Origin: Planctomycetota bacterium
GTDB taxonomy: Bacteria; Planctomycetota; SZUA-567; H5-PLA8
DNA: 64,000 nucleotides
Direction of reading: 5' to 3'
NCBI GenBank assembly: GCA_015075375.1
Contig: JABTUM010000002.1
Location: 467,393 to 531,392, forward strand
Positions 34,897 to 44,145 of this stretch are shown here, piece after piece; the stretch's first letter is position 1, and the number at the start of each line of letters is the position of its first letter. Made by a program: the position numbers and the translations under genes. The notes under the pieces are model-generated. The model made no database searches. It was not told where the DNA came from and was given only the letters and a program-made list of their open reading frames with translations.

Positions 34897-35976
34897 TCAT
34901 GGTTGCACTGGGCCGGTGCTCGACCGAATCACCAGCTTGGCGGGTACGCGTTCCACGGAGGGCAGTTTCCCGGATGCGCCGTGCGGAACCGGAATGCGTT
35001 GCAGCGCCATGCGCGCCGCTCGCCGTCCGACTTCCACCAGTTCCAGGCTTACCGTGGTCAGCGGCGGCTGGCCGAAGCAGGCAAAGAGATCGTCGAAGCC
35101 CGCGACGGAAATCTCCTGCGGCACCCGCCGGCCGCTTTCTTGAAGCGCCGCGCAAAGCCCCATGGCCAGCGCATCGTTGTAGCAGATCACAAAGGTTGCG
35201 GCGCCTAACCTTGGCAGCGCGGCGCGAGCCGCCTGGCGTGCGTATTCCATTCTGGATGCCAGATCCGGAGCCCCTTGTTCAGGAGGAGCGGACAGCCGCC
35301 GGTCAATCAGTTGCAAGCCGGCCTTCTGAGCCAGCCCAGCCAGTGAGGCCCAGCGGTCCGGAACGATCTCCAAACCGCGCGCGTCGGCGTAGCTTAGCCA
35401 TACCGCTTCGCGATGCCCCAACTCTCGCGCGTGCCGGATCAGGTCACGCAATCCGGGCTCTTCGTCCAAGCCCGCGTAAGGCAGTCCGGTATTCCAGCGG
35501 TCGTCCCACAAAAGAACCATGGGAATGGGCAGCGCGGAAAGATCGAATTCCCGCAGCGCATACTTTGCGCCGGGGGCGATCAGGGCATCCACGCGCCCGT
35601 CCAGCGCCAGTTCCAAGCCCCGCGCCATGATCGGATGCTGCCGCGTGGGGCCTAGCGTCAGCAAGCCCAAACCTTCATCACGCGCTTGAAGTTCGACTCC
35701 TTCCACCAACTTGCGTAGCCAGATCTGGGCTCCTTCGTGGGGCGTAGGAGGATCCAGCAGCAACCCCAGCGCTCGGGAACGCCCCGATTTCAATGCCTGC
35801 GCGTGGTAATTGGCCCGGTAACCCAGGCGGCGAGCCACCTCCAGGACTTGGCGTCGCCGTGAATCGCTCACCATGGCGCTGCTGCGCGCATGATTCAAAA
35901 CCTTGGAAGCAATGGTGATCGAGCAGTGCGCTTCGACTGCGATCTGCTTCAGGGTGATTCGGGAATGGTCGGCCAT
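34897..35976 (-). CDS. LacI-family transcriptional regulator
   Basis: N-terminal LacI helix-turn-helix: ITLKQIAVEAHCSITIASKVLNH, with the hinge region RLGYRANYHAQALKSGRSRALGLL. The ligand-binding domain is of the periplasmic-binding type (VDALIAPGA, TFVICYNDALAMGLC, VAGFDDLFACFGQPPLTTV). The ATG at 35976 has AAGGAG upstream. It is the first gene of the minus-strand set lacI-PQQ propeller-CehA-FMN protein and probably represses it and itself in response to a sugar. The ligand is unknown. The AT-rich region just upstream holds candidate operators. Confidence 0.9.
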   Translation of the reverse strand: MADHSRITLKQIAVEAHCSITIASKVLNHARSSAMVSDSRRRQVLEVARRLGYRANYHAQALKSGRSRALGLLLDPPTPHEGAQIWLRKLVEGVELQARDEGLGLLTLGPTRQHPIMARGLELALDGRVDALIAPGAKYALREFDLSALPIPMVLLWDDRWNTGLPYAGLDEEPGLRDLIRHARELGHREAVWLSYADARGLEIVPDRWASLAGLAQKAGLQLIDRRLSAPPEQGAPDLASRMEYARQAARAALPRLGAATFVICYNDALAMGLCAALQESGRRVPQEISVAGFDDLFACFGQPPLTTVSLELVEVGRRAARMALQRIPVPHGASGKLPSVERVPAKLVIRSSTGPVQP

Positions 35977-36025
35977 TGCGGTTGCTCCTTGATGTTGCTT
36001 ACACGGATGCCATGGGGCATACAGA

Positions 36026-36063
36026 AGATTAAACATTTAATTAAGCTATATTTAACGATTAAT
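36026..36063 (-). promoter_or_regulatory. AT-rich promoter/operator region of the lacI operon
   Basis: A markedly AT-rich stretch with TTAAA-CA-TTTAA and further TTAA/TTTAA half-sites lies just upstream of lacI, in an otherwise GC-rich region. It is a plausible promoter with a LacI-type palindromic operator. No single -35/-10 pair stands out. Confidence 0.35.
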
Positions 36064-36215
36064 GCCCATGTGCAGGGCCTTTGCGATCGGTGGATTTTTG
36101 GCCTTCAGGAACGAGGCTCGGCCTGCCGATTCTCTCTAGGTGCACTCGGCGTTTTGATGGGAATCGAATCGGCTTGGCGCCGTGCCGGATGGCGCCGGGT
36201 CTTGGGGGTTCAGCG

Positions 36216-37640
36216 GTGCTCGCGAACGCATACCACGGTAAGCGCGTGTTGGTGATGGGCTTGGGACTCTTCGGCGGCGGAGTGGGCGCGGCGCGATTCT
36301 TTGCCGAAGCCGGTGCAAAAGTCACCGTCACCGACAAGCGTCATCCCGGCGATTTGAAGCCTTCGCTCGATGCGTTGAGCGATCTAAACATCCATTATGT
36401 GCTGGGCATGCACAGCCCTGACGATTTTCGGGCCGCCGATCTCGTCGTCGTGAATCCCGGCGTACCCATCGACAGCCCGCTGGTGACCATGGCTCGCGGC
36501 GCCGGCGCGCAGATCGAGCGCGAAATCAACCTTCTCTTCAAGCTCACGCCTCATCATCCCAAGCTGGGCGTCACCGGCAGCAACGGGAAGTCCACCACCA
36601 CGGCTCTGTTGGGCGAAATGGTCAAGCTGGCCGATTCACGCGCGCTGGTGGGCGGCAACATCGGCGGCTCGCTGCTGGCCGAGACGCGTGGCCTGGAGAC
36701 GGGCGTCCCTCTGGTTCTCGAGCTTTCCAGTTTCATGCTCGAAGGCATGGCCGAAATGCGCGAAAGTCCGCAGGTGGCCGTCGTCACCAATCTCTCGCCC
36801 AATCACCTCGACCGGCACCGCACCGTCGAAAACTACTACGAGGCGAAGAAGGAGATTCTTAAGCATCAGGGGCCCGAAGATACCGCGGTGCTCAACGCCG
36901 AAGATCCAGAACTAGTGAATTGGGTCTCGCTGGTCAAAGGCCGCCTGATCTGGGTCAGCACTTCCTTCGAACCCGAAGGCGATGCGGCCTTCGTCGAAGA
37001 CGACCGCATGATCGTGCGCATCGGCGGCGAGGAAGAGGTTGTCGGCATCGTTTCGGAACTGCGGCTGCCCGGCAAACATAACTTGTTCAATGCTCTGGCG
37101 GCCAGCGCCGCTGCGCGCGCGCACGGCGTCCAGGCCTGGCAAATCGCCGAGGCGCTCGCGGCCTTCTGCGGCCTCCCGCACCGGCTCGAACTGGTCGCCC
37201 GCAGCGCCGACAACGTCGCCTTCTACAACGACTCGATCGCCACGACGCCCGAATCCGCGATCTGCGCGCTCAACTCTTTCCAAGGCGCGGTGACGCTGAT
37301 TGCGGGCGGCTACGACAAGGGCAGTTCGTTCGAGCAGCTTGGCGCGGCCATCGTGCGCAAAGCCCGGCGCGTGGTGCTGTTGGGCGCCACGGCGTCGCGC
37401 ATCGAAGAATCGATTACGCGCGCCTCGCGCGACGGGGGCCGGCTTCCGCAGATTCAGCGCGCGCGCAACCTGGTCGATGCCGCTCGCATCGCTCACGACG
37501 GTGCGGCGCCCGGCGAGATTGTGCTGCTCTCTCCGGCTTGCGCAAGCTTCGACCAGTTCCGCAATTTCCAGGAGCGCGGTGAACTCTTTACGCACCTCGC
37601 TCGCGCCTTCGCCGCTTCACGCGGCGCGCGTCTGGGGTAA
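36216..37640 (+). CDS. murD: UDP-N-acetylmuramoyl-L-alanine--D-glutamate ligase
   Basis: Cytoplasmic peptidoglycan precursor ligase adding D-Glu. The N-terminal Rossmann part reads GKRVLVMGLGLFGGG. The ATP loop GVTGSNGKSTTTALL, the NLSPNHLDRH block and the C-terminal GLPHRLE, FYNDSIATTPES and LLSPACASFDQF motifs match MurD. Starting at GTG 36216 (GGGGG 7 bases upstream) gives 474 residues, close to the family length; an ATG at 36189 and an earlier frame to 36081 are possible. Its presence implies peptidoglycan synthesis. It is followed by a 53-residue membrane protein and glnD. No other mur genes are in the window. Confidence 0.92.
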   Translation: MLANAYHGKRVLVMGLGLFGGGVGAARFFAEAGAKVTVTDKRHPGDLKPSLDALSDLNIHYVLGMHSPDDFRAADLVVVNPGVPIDSPLVTMARGAGAQIEREINLLFKLTPHHPKLGVTGSNGKSTTTALLGEMVKLADSRALVGGNIGGSLLAETRGLETGVPLVLELSSFMLEGMAEMRESPQVAVVTNLSPNHLDRHRTVENYYEAKKEILKHQGPEDTAVLNAEDPELVNWVSLVKGRLIWVSTSFEPEGDAAFVEDDRMIVRIGGEEEVVGIVSELRLPGKHNLFNALAASAAARAHGVQAWQIAEALAAFCGLPHRLELVARSADNVAFYNDSIATTPESAICALNSFQGAVTLIAGGYDKGSSFEQLGAAIVRKARRVVLLGATASRIEESITRASRDGGRLPQIQRARNLVDAARIAHDGAAPGEIVLLSPACASFDQFRNFQERGELFTHLARAFAASRGARLG

Positions 37641-37664
37641 TCGCACTTCCGGGGGGAATGCACC

Positions 37665-37826
37665 GTGGACTTGCTCTTTAGCGATACCTTTCTGTTGATC
37701 CTGGCCGTCACGATCCTCCTGATCGGAGCGGCCGGGTTCTGGCTTGAGCAACGCAGCGCCGCGCGGCTCCGACGCGGACTGTATATCCTGGAAGCCAAGC
37801 GTCCGCTTCCCAAGCGCAAACGCTGA
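37665..37826 (+). CDS. Tiny membrane protein (53 aa) between murD and glnD
   Basis: GTG at 37665 has GGGGGG 8 bases upstream. The product begins MDLLFSDTFLLILAVTILL, a single membrane helix at about residues 8-26. An amphipathic Arg-rich segment and a basic tail ending PLPKRKR follow. The codon pattern looks coding. The family is unknown. Position (24 bases after murD) suggests co-transcription. Confidence 0.6.
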   Translation: MDLLFSDTFLLILAVTILLIGAAGFWLEQRSAARLRRGLYILEAKRPLPKRKR

Positions 37827-37917
37827 TCCGCCGGGGCTTCCGCGCCCTCTCGCTTGTCACGTGCTTCCACAGCCTTAGAGTAATGTGAGAGTCGGCCGGG
37901 GAGACGTCTGCGCGCGC

Positions 37918-40704
37918 ATGCCCAATTCACCTACCGGGACCTCCCTGACTCGCCCCAAAACGGTCGACGTCGACGAAGCGTTTGGAGCGCTCGAGAAAGC
38001 CTTAAACGATCTCTCGCCCGGCTCCGCGCCGGGGCTTACGGTGCTGGGCGCTCTGAAGAACGCCTGGGGTTCGGTCCGCCGGCATGCGGTGGAATTGAAT
38101 AAGGTCGCGGGCGGCGGCGAAGCAGGACTGTTTCTTTCCGATCACGCCGATCGAATGCTGCGCACGCTGCTCGATTTTGCCGGCTCGCGGGCGCAGATGC
38201 GCCGCGGCACGCCGGGCGTGGCCTTGCTGGCCATGGGCAGCTATGGGCGGCGGGAGATGTCGCCGTACTCCGATCTCGACGTGCTGGTCCTGTACTCCGG
38301 TTCGGCCGCTCCCGAAAGCGAGACCAAGCTCGATACGCTGCTCGGCGGTCTGATTCGCCCGTTGTGGGACGCCGGTTTTACGCTCGGCCATGCCGTACGC
38401 ACGCCCGAAGAGTGCATCGCGATCATGGAAGAAGGGGTTGCCGGCGACTTGGCTCTGGAGACCGCCACGGCCTTGCTGGAGGCGCGCTTCGTCTCGGGCG
38501 ATACGGTGCTTGCCAACCTCTTTCTCAAAAAAGATCTGTCCGATTTTTTCAAGGCGCGCGGGCGGCCTTTCGTCGAAGCGAAGTTAGAAGAGACGCTCCA
38601 ACGCCATCGCCGCTTGGGTGCGTCGATTTATCGCACGCAGCCGAACTTGAAGGAAAGCCCCGGGGCGTTGCGCGATTTTCAGCTTTCGCTCTGGATCGAC
38701 CGCGCCAGCCAGCTTTCGGGGCATCTGCCGCGGCTGGAGAAGCGCCCGCTGGTGAGCGAAGAGATCATCCGCGAGGCGCGCGACGGGTACGAGCGGCTTA
38801 CCACCTTCCGCACCGGCCTGCACGGAGCCTGCGGGCGCAAGCAAGATGTCCTCGATTACCAGATGCAAGCCAGTCTTGCGAAGGAACTGGGCTATCCCGA
38901 CACCGACGAGTGGCGCGGCAGCGAACTGCTGCTGCGCGATTACTTCACGGCAGCCACGGCCATTCATCGCCTCACCGATACGGTGATACGCCGCTACCGC
39001 GAAGAACGTGCGCTGGCCGAACGCGACATCGAACAACTGCGCCGCCGGCCGCTCGATCGCAACTTCACGCGCATCGGCGACCACCTGTACATGGCCCGGC
39101 GCGACGTATTCGCGGGGGCCGATTGGCTGGTCCCGGCGATGCAGGCGTTTCACCACATGGCGCGGCTGGGCGTCTCGCTGGCGCAGGAAATCCGCACCGC
39201 GATTCGCGCCCGTGTGCTCGAACTGGACGAGAAATCGAGGCGCCATCCGGAAGCCGCGCGGCTGTTTGTCGAATTGCTCGGCCGGCGTGCGGGCGTAGGC
39301 CGGGCGTTGCGAGGCATGCGCAACGTCGGCTTGCTTGGCGAATACCTGCCCGAATTCGGCGCAGTCCAGGGTCTGGTGATCCTCGACGTTTTTCACGACT
39401 TCACCGTCGATGAGCATACGCTTTTCGTCGTCGAGTACGTCGACCGCCTGTACGCGACCGGCGATGCGGCCGATCGCTTCAAGCGCGAGCTTCTCGAACG
39501 CCAGGAGCGCCTGCACGTGCTGCGGCTGGCCTGCCTGTGCCACGACCTGGGCAAGTCCCGGGGCGGACCGGGACACAGCAAGCGCGGCGCGTTGATGATT
39601 CCGCTCATCGCCGAACGCCTGGGGCTGCCCGAACGGGATACCCGCACGCTGATCTGGCTCGTCGATAATCACCTGCTCTTTTCGAAGACCAGCTTGCGGC
39701 GCGATACCGCCGACCCCAAGTTGCTGGAAGAACTCACCGGGCAAATTCGCACCCGCGAGCGGCTCGATTTGCTGTATCTGCTCACCTGCGCCGATATTTC
39801 GGCGGTGGGGCAGGGGAGCTTCACGCATTGGAAGGACGAACTGCTCCGCGAATTATACAAGCGCATGGAGCTGACTCTGGAGCCGCAACCGGGCGCCACG
39901 GAGCCCGCGCCTCATGCGCCGGGGCACTTGGAAGCCGAACTGCTGGCCGGCGCCGAGAGCGAAGACGACCGCGAGGCGATCCGCCGGCACCTCCAGCAGG
40001 TACCCAGCCGGTATTTAGTGGAAGTCGGTTTGGACGAAGCGCGATTGCATCTGCGCCTAGTTGGACAATTGATTGCGCGCAACCGCGAAGCGCTCGCCGC
40101 CGTCCTGGGCGAAGGCCCGCTTGTCGATGTCTGGGTGGTCACCACCGATAAAGCCAAGCGTTTCGCGCAGATTACCGGCGCGTTCCTCGGCATGGGCGCG
40201 AACATCGTCAGCGCCGTCGCGTACACGCGGCAGGACGGGTTGATCCTCGACCAGTTCAAGGTCAGCCTGCCGCAAGACAGCGCGGTAGTGCCCGACGAAG
40301 CGTTCTGGCGCAAAGTCTGCGACGAGATCGAGCGCACCCTGGAAGGGCACACCGATATCCGCGCAAAGATCGAGACCGTCCGCCGCCGTATTCCGCGCGT
40401 GCCGCAGATCACCCGCGCCATCGAACCCGAGATCAAGTTCGACAACAAGCTCTCCGAAGAGTACACGATCCTCGACATCGTTTGCGGCGACCGCATCGGC
40501 CTGCTGTACGGACTCTCTCGGGCCTTGTCCGACTTAGGCTGCGACATCCACTTCGCCAAGGTCGATACCAATCGGGGCTTGTGCAACGCGGTCTATTACG
40601 TGCGGGAAATGAATGGCGGTAAGATTGAAGACGCCGAAAAGATTCACGTGATCCGGCTGCTGCTCAAAGCGGTCGCCAACGAGTTCCAGGCCGCGCAGCG
40701 GTGA
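37918..40704 (+). CDS. glnD: [Protein-PII] uridylyltransferase/uridylyl-removing enzyme
   Basis: Bifunctional nitrogen sensor that uridylylates and deuridylylates PII proteins. The nucleotidyltransferase signature GSYGRREMSPYSDLDVLVL is near residue 100. The HD domain has CLCHDLGKSRGGPGHSKRG and VDNHLLFSKTSLRRD. Two C-terminal ACT domains follow (DVWVVTTDKAKRFAQITGAF and TILDIVCGDRIGLLYGLSRA). The length (about 928 residues) is normal. ATG at 37918 is preferred, though its GGGGAG is 13 bases away; GTG at 37885 is an alternative. It converges with the AKR-HemQ gene. Confidence 0.93.
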   Translation: MPNSPTGTSLTRPKTVDVDEAFGALEKALNDLSPGSAPGLTVLGALKNAWGSVRRHAVELNKVAGGGEAGLFLSDHADRMLRTLLDFAGSRAQMRRGTPGVALLAMGSYGRREMSPYSDLDVLVLYSGSAAPESETKLDTLLGGLIRPLWDAGFTLGHAVRTPEECIAIMEEGVAGDLALETATALLEARFVSGDTVLANLFLKKDLSDFFKARGRPFVEAKLEETLQRHRRLGASIYRTQPNLKESPGALRDFQLSLWIDRASQLSGHLPRLEKRPLVSEEIIREARDGYERLTTFRTGLHGACGRKQDVLDYQMQASLAKELGYPDTDEWRGSELLLRDYFTAATAIHRLTDTVIRRYREERALAERDIEQLRRRPLDRNFTRIGDHLYMARRDVFAGADWLVPAMQAFHHMARLGVSLAQEIRTAIRARVLELDEKSRRHPEAARLFVELLGRRAGVGRALRGMRNVGLLGEYLPEFGAVQGLVILDVFHDFTVDEHTLFVVEYVDRLYATGDAADRFKRELLERQERLHVLRLACLCHDLGKSRGGPGHSKRGALMIPLIAERLGLPERDTRTLIWLVDNHLLFSKTSLRRDTADPKLLEELTGQIRTRERLDLLYLLTCADISAVGQGSFTHWKDELLRELYKRMELTLEPQPGATEPAPHAPGHLEAELLAGAESEDDREAIRRHLQQVPSRYLVEVGLDEARLHLRLVGQLIARNREALAAVLGEGPLVDVWVVTTDKAKRFAQITGAFLGMGANIVSAVAYTRQDGLILDQFKVSLPQDSAVVPDEAFWRKVCDEIERTLEGHTDIRAKIETVRRRIPRVPQITRAIEPEIKFDNKLSEEYTILDIVCGDRIGLLYGLSRALSDLGCDIHFAKVDTNRGLCNAVYYVREMNGGKIEDAEKIHVIRLLLKAVANEFQAAQR

Positions 40705-40794
40705 GAGTCTGAAACGTAAAACGTATTGAGCGACTAACGGCTCGCCTTGGCAAGCGTTCATCCAAGGCCGTTATGGCGCGTCACGTCTTACGCA

Positions 40795-42633
40795 TCAAGC
40801 TTTGCTCGCGCTCTGCTTGTGTACGCGGCCGACGAAGAACGGCCCGAGCGATTCCATCCATTTTCCGGTCTGCTGCGTTTTGCGCATCTCCTGCACCAGC
40901 CGCGAGAGCGGGTACAGTTCCGGCCCGACAAGCCCCAGCACGAACTCGTTGTCGTGCGTGTCCAGGCCGTAGCAGGCCAAGCGGATGTCCTGCGCGTAGC
41001 CGCACTTCCCGTAGGTGCGGCCGATCATGGCGTGCTCGAAGAGCATCTTGCCCTGCTCAGACGCCGGCAGCAGCGCGAACTCCGATTTGCGCCGCAGCGG
41101 GTACCAGACCGCCCAGGGATACTCAGGGTTCAGCGCGTTGCGGCGCGGCTTGACCAGCAGCCAGTCGAGCAGATCAGGCTCGCGCCCGGCGCTGTAGGTC
41201 CGCCCAATCATCGTCATTTCAGGCTTATGGCGCAGCTTAAGGAACGCGTCCGACGTAAGCGCTTCGCGGAGGCGGGTAGTGAAGAGATCCGGATTCTCAA
41301 CGATTGCCAGCACTCCCACGCCGGCGGGATCGACCACGTCGCGGTAGAGCACGTACTCGACGCCGCTCTTGTCGAGCGCTCCGACAAGCGCATCCGGATT
41401 GGTGCAGCCGGTGTAGACCTGGAGCTGCAAATACAGCCGGCGGTCGCTCGCTTGCGTGACGCCCATCACAGGAGCGCCCTTTTCGCGAATGTCGCGCGGG
41501 TCGTCGGCGTAGGTCAAGTCCCGGTCGGGCTGGATACTCCAGCGCTTCGCGACTTCCTCCAGCTTCAAATTTAACGGCCACTGGTCGCCCAGCGCGCGGC
41601 CCAGATAACCCGGATTGCCGCCCTTCAGGGCCATGCAGTTGCGGTTGTCGCCCAGCGCCGTCATTTCTTCGACCGTCTTGCGCGGAAGCTCCTTCGTTTG
41701 CGGGAGCGCTGCGAGTTGCTCGGCCAGCTTTTCGACGCGCGGGGCCGCCGGATCCGCTTCTTGAACCAGCGTCGGGACCACGCTCTTTACAGCCGGCTGT
41801 GCCAGGCACCAGCGGCAGGCGAGCTGGAACAGATTCATGTTTTCCTGCTTCGCGATTTCCTCGAAGCGTTCCAGCTTCGGCTGCGCGGCTTCCACCCAGC
41901 CCTCCGGCCGGAACGAGCGGTGGTCGTGGCGGCTGAGCTTTACGCCCGGCTTCAAGCCGCCCAGGAACAGCCCGCCGTAATCGACCACGCGTGTGATCAC
42001 ATCCACGTGGTACTTCTCGGCCGCCGGCAGCGCCAACCCGCCCGGCCAGGGCTCCAAAGGATTCAGAATCAGCATCGCCCAATCGATCAAGCTGCCGTAT
42101 TGCTCGAAGCACTGGATCACGTCCAGCGTGAAGCCGTTGGCCGGTCCCGGCGCCAGACCCAGCAACTCGGTCTTGCCGCTTTCGCGAATCTTTTCGAGCG
42201 TGCGCCAGACGGTCTCGTGCGTGTAGCCGGTCTGATCGGGATTGTGCAGGAAGAGCAGATCCAGGCGGTCGGTTCCCAGCCGCTCCAGTTGCTTGTCGAC
42301 GGCCATGTTCAGGTAGTCGGCGTACTCGTTTGGACCGCGCAATTCAGGATCGGTGAAGCGTGGATACGCCTCGTCCACGCGCTGCCCTTCGTAGAAATCG
42401 TGCCCCACCGCACCGATCAGGCAGTACGTATCGCGCTTGAACGGCTCCAACGCCCGGCCCAGGAGGGTATCGGCCGCGCCGCAACCGTACGTGTCGGCCG
42501 TCATGAACGAACGGATTCCCGCCTCGTACGAATGCCGGACGAGGTCGATGAAACGCTCCTCGCCCACATTCTCGCCGAAGCTCATGAAGCGTCCGCCGCT
42601 CCAGACCCCGAAGCACGTCATCGTCGGTTGCAT
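40795..42633 (-). CDS. Aldo/keto reductase-like domain fused to a HemQ (coproheme decarboxylase) domain
   Basis: Residues 1 to about 330 are aldo/keto-reductase-like: TADTYGCGAADTLLGRAL, RLGTDRLDLLFLHNPDQ and LACRWCLAQPAVKSVVPT. Residues about 385-605 are a chlorite-dismutase/HemQ domain: YVLYRDV, MTMIGRTYSAG, WYPLRRK (Tyr511), FEHAMIGRTYG (proximal-ligand His534), RLACYGLDTHDNEF and a C-terminal VQEMRKTQQTGKWMESLGPFF. HemQ decarboxylates coproheme to heme. In the AKR part the tetrad Asp is Met44 (FMTADTYG) and the Lys of the next strand seems to be Val, while Tyr49 and His130 remain, so reductase activity is doubtful. The ABM-fold gene lies just upstream on the same strand. Confidence 0.82.
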   Translation of the reverse strand: MQPTMTCFGVWSGGRFMSFGENVGEERFIDLVRHSYEAGIRSFMTADTYGCGAADTLLGRALEPFKRDTYCLIGAVGHDFYEGQRVDEAYPRFTDPELRGPNEYADYLNMAVDKQLERLGTDRLDLLFLHNPDQTGYTHETVWRTLEKIRESGKTELLGLAPGPANGFTLDVIQCFEQYGSLIDWAMLILNPLEPWPGGLALPAAEKYHVDVITRVVDYGGLFLGGLKPGVKLSRHDHRSFRPEGWVEAAQPKLERFEEIAKQENMNLFQLACRWCLAQPAVKSVVPTLVQEADPAAPRVEKLAEQLAALPQTKELPRKTVEEMTALGDNRNCMALKGGNPGYLGRALGDQWPLNLKLEEVAKRWSIQPDRDLTYADDPRDIREKGAPVMGVTQASDRRLYLQLQVYTGCTNPDALVGALDKSGVEYVLYRDVVDPAGVGVLAIVENPDLFTTRLREALTSDAFLKLRHKPEMTMIGRTYSAGREPDLLDWLLVKPRRNALNPEYPWAVWYPLRRKSEFALLPASEQGKMLFEHAMIGRTYGKCGYAQDIRLACYGLDTHDNEFVLGLVGPELYPLSRLVQEMRKTQQTGKWMESLGPFFVGRVHKQSASKA

Positions 42634-42704
42634 GGCCTGCCCTTCCTTTTCGTTTCAACCAAGGACTTGTTTGTCACCGCTAACTGTTCACGGTCTACTT
42701 GCCG

Positions 42705-43010
42705 TTAATGCGGCCTGCCGCCCATCGCCTGCGGGGTGTACACGTGGTGTTTCGGCGGGCCTTCGAGGATATCGCGTCCGAAGTTCTGCGCTGACTTGAA
42801 CGCGTCCGAGGCCATGAACGTGCGGAAATCTTCCGGCTTGTCCCAATTGCTGTAGATCATCAGGCTGTTGGGCTTCTGGACGTCCCGGTATAGCCGGGTC
42901 TCGAGGTGTCCCTGCATCCCTTGCATCGCGGCCAGCACCTTCAGCGCGTAGTCCTCGAAAGTCTTTACGTGCTCGGGCTTGACGTCGTAATTGAGGCCGA
43001 ACGTAACCAT
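42705..43010 (-). CDS. ABM-fold (antibiotic-biosynthesis-monooxygenase-like) small protein
   Basis: A 101-residue ferredoxin-like protein, MVTFGLNYDVKPEHVKTFE..., with RLYRDVQKPNSLMIYSNWD and DFRTFMASDAFKSAQNFG. It resembles the IsdG/HmoB heme-monooxygenase group and Dabb proteins. Asn7 is kept, but the positions of the heme-monooxygenase Trp and His read Phe65 and Gln75, so classical heme degradation is unlikely. The ATG at 43010 has AAAGGA upstream. It precedes the AKR-HemQ gene by about 70 bases in the same direction, which suggests a shared heme-related or stress role (inference). Confidence 0.75.
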   Translation of the reverse strand: MVTFGLNYDVKPEHVKTFEDYALKVLAAMQGMQGHLETRLYRDVQKPNSLMIYSNWDKPEDFRTFMASDAFKSAQNFGRDILEGPPKHHVYTPQAMGGRPH

Positions 43011-43151
43011 GGGTTTGGTCCTTTCTCATTCCAGGAAAAGTAAGACAAGCACGGGAAGCGTTGTACCCCACGCCCGCGGGCGCGTCAAAAGAGGATGAGC
43101 GGGACCGTTTACCGGCCGCATGCACCTCAGGTCTGATGCGGGAACGTGTGT

Positions 43152-43997
43152 TTACTCGCCCTTGCGTTTGGTTCGCGGCAGGCGGGTTTTGGTGGGTGCG
43201 CGAGGCTTCTTGACCGGTTTGGATTCGGCCTCGGTTTCCTCTATTGCCGCTTGAGCCGCCGCTTCTTCGGCGGCATGAGCGTCGCGCGCCGCCTGAAGGT
43301 CTTCGGCGCTGAAGAACGCGCTCAGGTCATCCGGCACCGGGCCCGGTCCGAAGTTCGGCTTGAATTCCACCTCCAGTGCCGCGGCGATCTCCTTGGCCTC
43401 TTCGTGAATCTCCAGCAGCGCCGTCTCGTACGGCTTCAGTCGCGCCGCTTCCTCGGTGGGAATCTGCGCATACCCCTCGCGCCGCGCGAACGTCACGCCG
43501 CCGTAAGGCCGCGGCAAGACCACGCAAGCATCGAGGTGCCACAGCCGCGGATCGCGCTTGTCCTTCCATGCCGCGCAGAGCACGTGCTCGGCTTTGCAGT
43601 GAACTTCGCGTTTGAACGGAATCCACAAAAAGGTGCGCCCCGTGACGATCCGCTCGCTTTCGACGCGCATCCGGCGGCGGTCGCTGATCGTCCCAATGCC
43701 TTTCAGAATCACGACGGCGCCCGCCAATCCCAGGACTCCCGCGATGAGGTAACGCGGCGTCTCGGTCATCGCCTCCGAGCGGTACAGGAGATAGCCCGCC
43801 ACGGCCAGCACCGCTCCCGCGAACGCGATGATAAAGGATACCTCGAACGGCTTGCGGTCCGTCCAGCCCTCCACGCAGCCGTCGCGCGATTCGGTCATCC
43901 GGTAGAACGGGGGATCCTGGGGCGCGTAGCTGGGCGCTTTCTTCAGGCTCGCTACGTTCCCGCCCACCTTGACTTCGTAGGTCATTCGGCCGGCCAT
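43152..43997 (-). CDS. Hypothetical membrane protein with charged Ala/Lys/Pro tail (281 aa)
   Basis: Two adjacent membrane helices (about 53-72 and 81-104) separate a short N-terminal domain (TYEVKVGGNVASLKKAPSY) from a larger cytoplasmic part with RIVTGRTFLWIPFKREVHC and LWHLDACVVLPRPYGG, which resembles a PH-like/bPH2 membrane protein. The last ~55 residues are Ala/Glu/Lys/Pro-rich and very basic at the end. I cannot assign a function. It is divergent from the epimerase-type gene. Confidence 0.7.
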   Translation of the reverse strand: MAGRMTYEVKVGGNVASLKKAPSYAPQDPPFYRMTESRDGCVEGWTDRKPFEVSFIIAFAGAVLAVAGYLLYRSEAMTETPRYLIAGVLGLAGAVVILKGIGTISDRRRMRVESERIVTGRTFLWIPFKREVHCKAEHVLCAAWKDKRDPRLWHLDACVVLPRPYGGVTFARREGYAQIPTEEAARLKPYETALLEIHEEAKEIAAALEVEFKPNFGPGPVPDDLSAFFSAEDLQAARDAHAAEEAAAQAAIEETEAESKPVKKPRAPTKTRLPRTKRKGE

Positions 43998-44145
43998 GAG
44001 CGTATCCTCTTATAGCTGCGTAGAGCGATTTCTAGAGTTCAAGCTCCTATGTAATACCCGTCTCCCCGCTTCCGTCCAGCCCTGGAGCCGTTCGGGAGCG
44101 AACTCGCAACTGGATTCCCGCACCGTTCCCGGCACAATCGAGGCG

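Noticed and set aside
42705..43010. Calling this gene a heme-degrading monooxygenase
   Set aside because: The Trp and His needed for heme degradation appear as Phe and Gln; kept as ABM-fold only.
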